From: Rallus limicola
Taxonomy: Eukaryota; Chordata; Aves; Gruiformes; Rallidae
Assembly: GCA_022605955.1 (NCBI GenBank)
Contig: JAKCOZ010000041.1
Span: 3,770,501-3,834,500, forward strand
DNA length: 64,000 nucleotides
Direction of reading: 5' to 3'
Part shown: in pieces, positions 60,441 to 64,000 of the stretch
Layout of the letters: each line of letters starts with the position of its first letter
Numbering within the stretch: position 1 is the stretch's first letter
Notes under the pieces: generated by a model
Told to the model about the DNA's origin: nothing
The model's database searches: none
What the model saw: only the letters and a program-made list of their open reading frames with translations
Made by a program: the position numbers and the translations under genes

Positions 60441-63294
60441 TCCTTCATAAACATATCCCAATTTGACTCAAACAGTAGTGTAGCTGCACTCTTAGTATGC
60501 CAGCTCACAATGCTTCATGGACAATGAAAAAAACAAACCTTTTGAATCAGGCTTTTCACATGTCTGAGAAAGAATAAGAGGTTTTGGTATCACAGGTTCT
60601 CCCAACACACAATGAGAGCTCCCATGCTCATAATGTGACTTCTTCAGGGAGGAAAAAATTAAATATTAAGAGGTAAGTAAACATAAGTGCAGGGATTCCC
60701 CCCTCCTCCAAGAAAAATTAAACATCAATGAAAAGCTAACAATTCTGATGAATGTTTTTTCACTTACAGTTCTTGTTACCCTGTGCCTTGCAATCGGGAA
60801 TGCTCCCCATTTCCCAAGATAAAGTTTGTTGTATTTTCTCGATAACCCCTCTTAGGGAATATGTGCACCTGCCAGACTGCAGATGGGGAAAGTCTTACAA
60901 AGATTGCAAATATCAGCATTTGCATTCTGCCCTGAAAGTAGGTAAATAATAATAATGAATGTTCCTTATACAGCAGGACTAGGGTATTGTCTCTCATTTC
61001 CAGAACCTGCCATTGAACACCCAGACTCAATATGATAGTGTGTCTGATTGCTCAGATTCAGCATCTTAAAAATAACAAAACAACCCCAAAACTAATCCAG
61101 AAAAATAAAAAAAAAAAACAAAGAAGAATCAGGCTGCTGCCATATCACTCAAAGGAAAAACTTTGATCAGTAGTTCCTTTGCTTCATGTTCAGGAAATCA
61201 CTGTTGACAGTTTACAATTAGTAAGGAACAACCACCATGTTCTCTATATAAATTCAATTTACATTTTTCATCAAAATACACCTTTGTGTATAGCATACCC
61301 AAGACTTAAATTCAATAGAACACAATTTTCACTGGAACTTTTACCCTGTAAACGTAGAAACAGCAAAAAGCAGGGTTAGGAGTGCAGTTGTCACATCCTG
61401 ACTGCATCCAGGTCCCTCCAAGAAGCCCACTGCTTCTCACAGCTAGTTGGTATCTCACCAGAAGTAACTTTCTCTGTCCTCAGATTATGACAAAGCAGAA
61501 TCAAAGCCACTTCTCTAAACTATGAAATGCAGTTGGTAAGCTATCTGCAGGAACAATGGCAGCAACAGTACAGACCAGGGTAGGACAGGCAAAAAAAAAA
61601 TTTCAAAAGTAACTCACTGCTTTAGAAAGACTCATCTCTTGTGCTCATGATGTAGGACACATCCAGAGCAGACCCAGCTTCTGAGGATGGGTATTCAGTT
61701 ATCCTTCCTAATCAATCAAAAATGTGATTAAAAAATACCAGCTGTCACTTTTGAAACACTTAGTCATAGTGTGCATACTAATATATCAGTATGAGACCCT
61801 AGCTTAATTGAATTTGCTTGTTCTCCTGGCCTTGACAGAGATGGTTATGTTGGTCTCAAGTTACTGAACTAGTTGGGATAAGGACAAAGGCACTGTAGAT
61901 ATCAAACAGTTTACATGGCTACAGTTTTGGTGGCTCCTCAGGGTTTATACATCTTACAGCTTGGGCTTTGTTTAAATTGAATGACAGAGTAAGATTAAAA
62001 CTGTGTAATATCAGGAGAAAAATATCCATTTTAATGGAATAATCTATCTAAACCATGATAAGGATAAAAATGTTCCAACCTACGTTCTTTTTTTTTAAAT
62101 AAATTTTAAAAGCAGAGAAATTTAAAGATACCATTTTAATGTACTCATGATTGTCTTCAGAGGAATTGTTAAGTCCTTCAGTAGCTTTATCTGGAGGGAC
62201 AAAAGACCAAGCTGCAGCTTCCTGTGTAGAATTTATCTACATATAGGACATGTAGATTTTATGCCTAAAGCAAAAATAACCTGGCTTTTCCTTGTTTTAT
62301 TCAAATGTAGGATGCCAGTCAAGAAGGTATTTAAAAGCACATGGGAACTGATAGGAAACAGTAAAATAGATGTGTCTTGTATGAAGGTTAAAAGCCACCC
62401 TGCTATCATTAGAAAAACAAACCAACCCCAGCATCTCAGCCTTTAGAACAGGCTTAATAAAAGCACATTTTATTTCATTTATGATTGTATGGTTACAAGC
62501 TGTCAAAGCCTCATGTTGAAATCCATCCTACTCCCATGGACAGACTATTCAGTCTATTTGCATGTCAAGATAACCTGGGCTATAGTCATCTTGTAGGCAC
62601 AACTCAAATCCTGTTTTCTACCCAGTACTATCTACTCCTGTAGCATTTAGATTCGTAACCCTCTGCACACAGACCAGAATTACAGTGCCTAATTTCTTTT
62701 ACATCAGGCAGTGATGCAGGATAAATACTTTTAATCAATTGTTTATATAGACACATTGCTCAGCAGATGACCATTTTAGAGATGTTAAGTCAGTTGCCAT
62801 TACAAAGTTCACTATCAAAGTTAGCATCCAAAAGCACCAGAGATCACACCAAGAAAGGGAAACCAGAGAAACCTGCAGTGACTCCTCATTCTGATTATTT
62901 TAGTTATTTTAGTATCTCAATATTCAGTTGCAGAGCTAGCTTACAGAGAAGCAGTAATGTGAGCAGCTGGACTCAGTTTCCCTTACACTGCACATCAGAT
63001 GTGCACATCCAAACTACCACAGTGCAGGAGCTGCAGCATTTGTATTTGTGCTTTTCCAGTTACAGTCCATCCAGAACAAGCATGCAGTAAGGGCACAACC
63101 ATTTCAGGCTACACACTAGTCTAGATTACCCTTCTCCATCAATACCACTGAGACTCATTTATTGGCTTGCCTAGAATAGAATTTGAGTAAGTTCCTTTCA
63201 CCAGTGACAAATCTTTGGTAAGTGACTCATAGCATGCTGAGTTAATACTAATGAAGCTTTACAACCCCATGTAGTTACTCAATATTACTACAAA
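60441..63294. other. Unique AT-rich DNA, nothing recognised
   Basis: About 2.9 kb with no exon or transposon I can support. It includes an A/C-rich tract with an A12 run near 61068-61120 and a T9 run near 62086. Short open frames at 62147-62446 and 62767-63090 show no known domain. Confidence 0.45.
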
Positions 63295-63557
63295 CTTTGT
63301 GTACATACTCCCTTAGATATAAACCACTGATCAAGTCTGGGACTAGGATTGGACCTAGACACACCTCTCTGAGAAGGAGTTCAGAAAGCAAGGTGTATGT
63401 ATATTCTGAACCTCATGACTCCTTATTCTTTGTATTTCTTACACTAGACATAAACTGTTGACCAAGTTTGAAACTAAGGTTAGGCTCAGCTGCACTTAAG
63501 CTCCGTCAGGAGTTAATAAAGGGGGCCCCACTTTGAAACTTGTGACTCATCAGGAGA
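63295..63557. repeat. 131-bp tandem duplication, diverged
   Basis: The phrases AGATATAAACCACTGATCAA (63315) and AGACATAAACTGTTGACCAA (63446) begin matching stretches offset by 131 bp. The match continues through AAGTYTG, ACTARG, GGAGTT and TGACTC blocks. By eye about two thirds of positions agree, so the duplication is old. Confidence 0.75.
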
Positions 63558-63975
63558 GTCTTCTCTACCCTTTTATGTCTCTGGTCTCTGTGCATATTAT
63601 TTTAACTCAATTCTGACTCAATTCTCAATTGTATGTTTCCTCCATGCTGTAAGTAACAGAGTAAATCTGGCCACTTGTCAAGTCACATTTTTACATCATA
63701 TTTAAAACCACTTTTGCTAATGCCTTTGACAATGATTCATTAAGGGATCCTAAATCAGGGGGGTTGACTTACTGAACCTTGGCAAACCATTGGTAAGCTT
63801 TGTAAATTCCATCTAATACATTGAACTCTGTCAAACTACTATTTTTACCTAAATAAATCATATTGCTGCTTCTTTTCTGAGTGATGTGCATTCTACTCTT
63901 GCAACAAATCAGTGTAGTCAGCAGGATCCTAAATCAGGATCTGACACCCCTCCAAGCATTAACACAAGGGTCAGG
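63295..63975 (+). mobile_element. Probable LTR with duplicated upstream block
   Basis: The region opens with two diverged tandem units of 131 bp and continues into AT-rich sequence. It contains two polyadenylation-like signals, GAGTTAATAAAGGGG at about 63510 and CTAAATAAATCATATTGCTG at about 63850. The phrase GGATCCTAAATCAGG recurs at about 63746 and 63924. Duplicated enhancer-like blocks followed by AATAAA are typical of retroviral LTR U3-R regions, so I infer an LTR. No edge, primer-binding site or coding region was confirmed, and the window ends nearby. Confidence 0.4.
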
Positions 63976-64000
63976 ACTCAGTGATAACACAGAAAGACCA

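Noticed and set aside
1..64000. tRNA, rRNA, snRNA, CRISPR array, bacterial operon or phage genes
   Set aside because: No B-box-like tRNA cores with matching arms, no ribosomal or spliceosomal RNA signatures, no regularly spaced repeats and no dense coding on either strand were seen.

Overview
The window looks like a piece of a bird chromosome. The main evidence is about twenty copies of the CR1 LINE. Most are cut short at their 5' end and finish in short ATTCTGTG-like octamers, as avian CR1 does. There are also remnants of LTR families that I recognise from neoavian birds. The background is AT-rich, and I see no bacterial gene structure, operon, CRISPR array or rRNA. By my approximate boundaries CR1 covers about 7.7 kb (12%) and LTR pieces about 2.4 kb, which is rich in CR1 for a bird. 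I cannot name the species; a CR1-rich neoavian lineage is only a guess.

I could support no host protein-coding exon, tRNA, rRNA or other RNA gene. Every open reading frame that resembles a known protein belongs to CR1 ORF2 on the sense strand. Most of the other long frames are antisense or off-frame readings of GC-rich CR1 copies, or chance frames in AT-rich DNA. The window is best read as intergenic desert or the inside of a very large intron.

Layout: 1-19 kb is unique AT-rich DNA with CR1 copies at 2.2, 4.1-4.9, 6.5-7.2, 7.6 and 17.2 kb, and a candidate conserved non-coding element at 11.8-12.1 kb. At 18.9-19.9 kb three decayed elements lie together (LTR end, CR1, LTR). From 20 to 29 kb there is unique DNA with CR1 at 23.2 and 26.9 kb. 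From 29.1 to 48.1 kb lies a cluster of five closely related CR1 copies that alternate in strand (29.3 +, 33.6 -, 38.7 +, 45.4 -, 47.9 +). Copy 38.7 is chimeric. The longest CR1 (48.7-50.1 kb, minus) carries a dead reverse transcriptase fragment. From 50 to 59 kb there is mostly unique DNA with several candidate conserved stretches and a CR1 pair at 55.1-55.4 kb. An old LTR lies at 59.5-60.4 kb, and a probable LTR with a duplicated 131-bp block runs to the right edge.

The most interesting structure is the chimeric CR1 at 38704-39215. About 150 bp of its interior is replaced by two patches. One matches, inverted, DNA 5.5 kb to the left beside another CR1 copy. The other matches the 5' flank of a third CR1 copy 8.9 kb to the right. 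This fits template-switching repair between nearby CR1 copies. I found no convincing new biological system.
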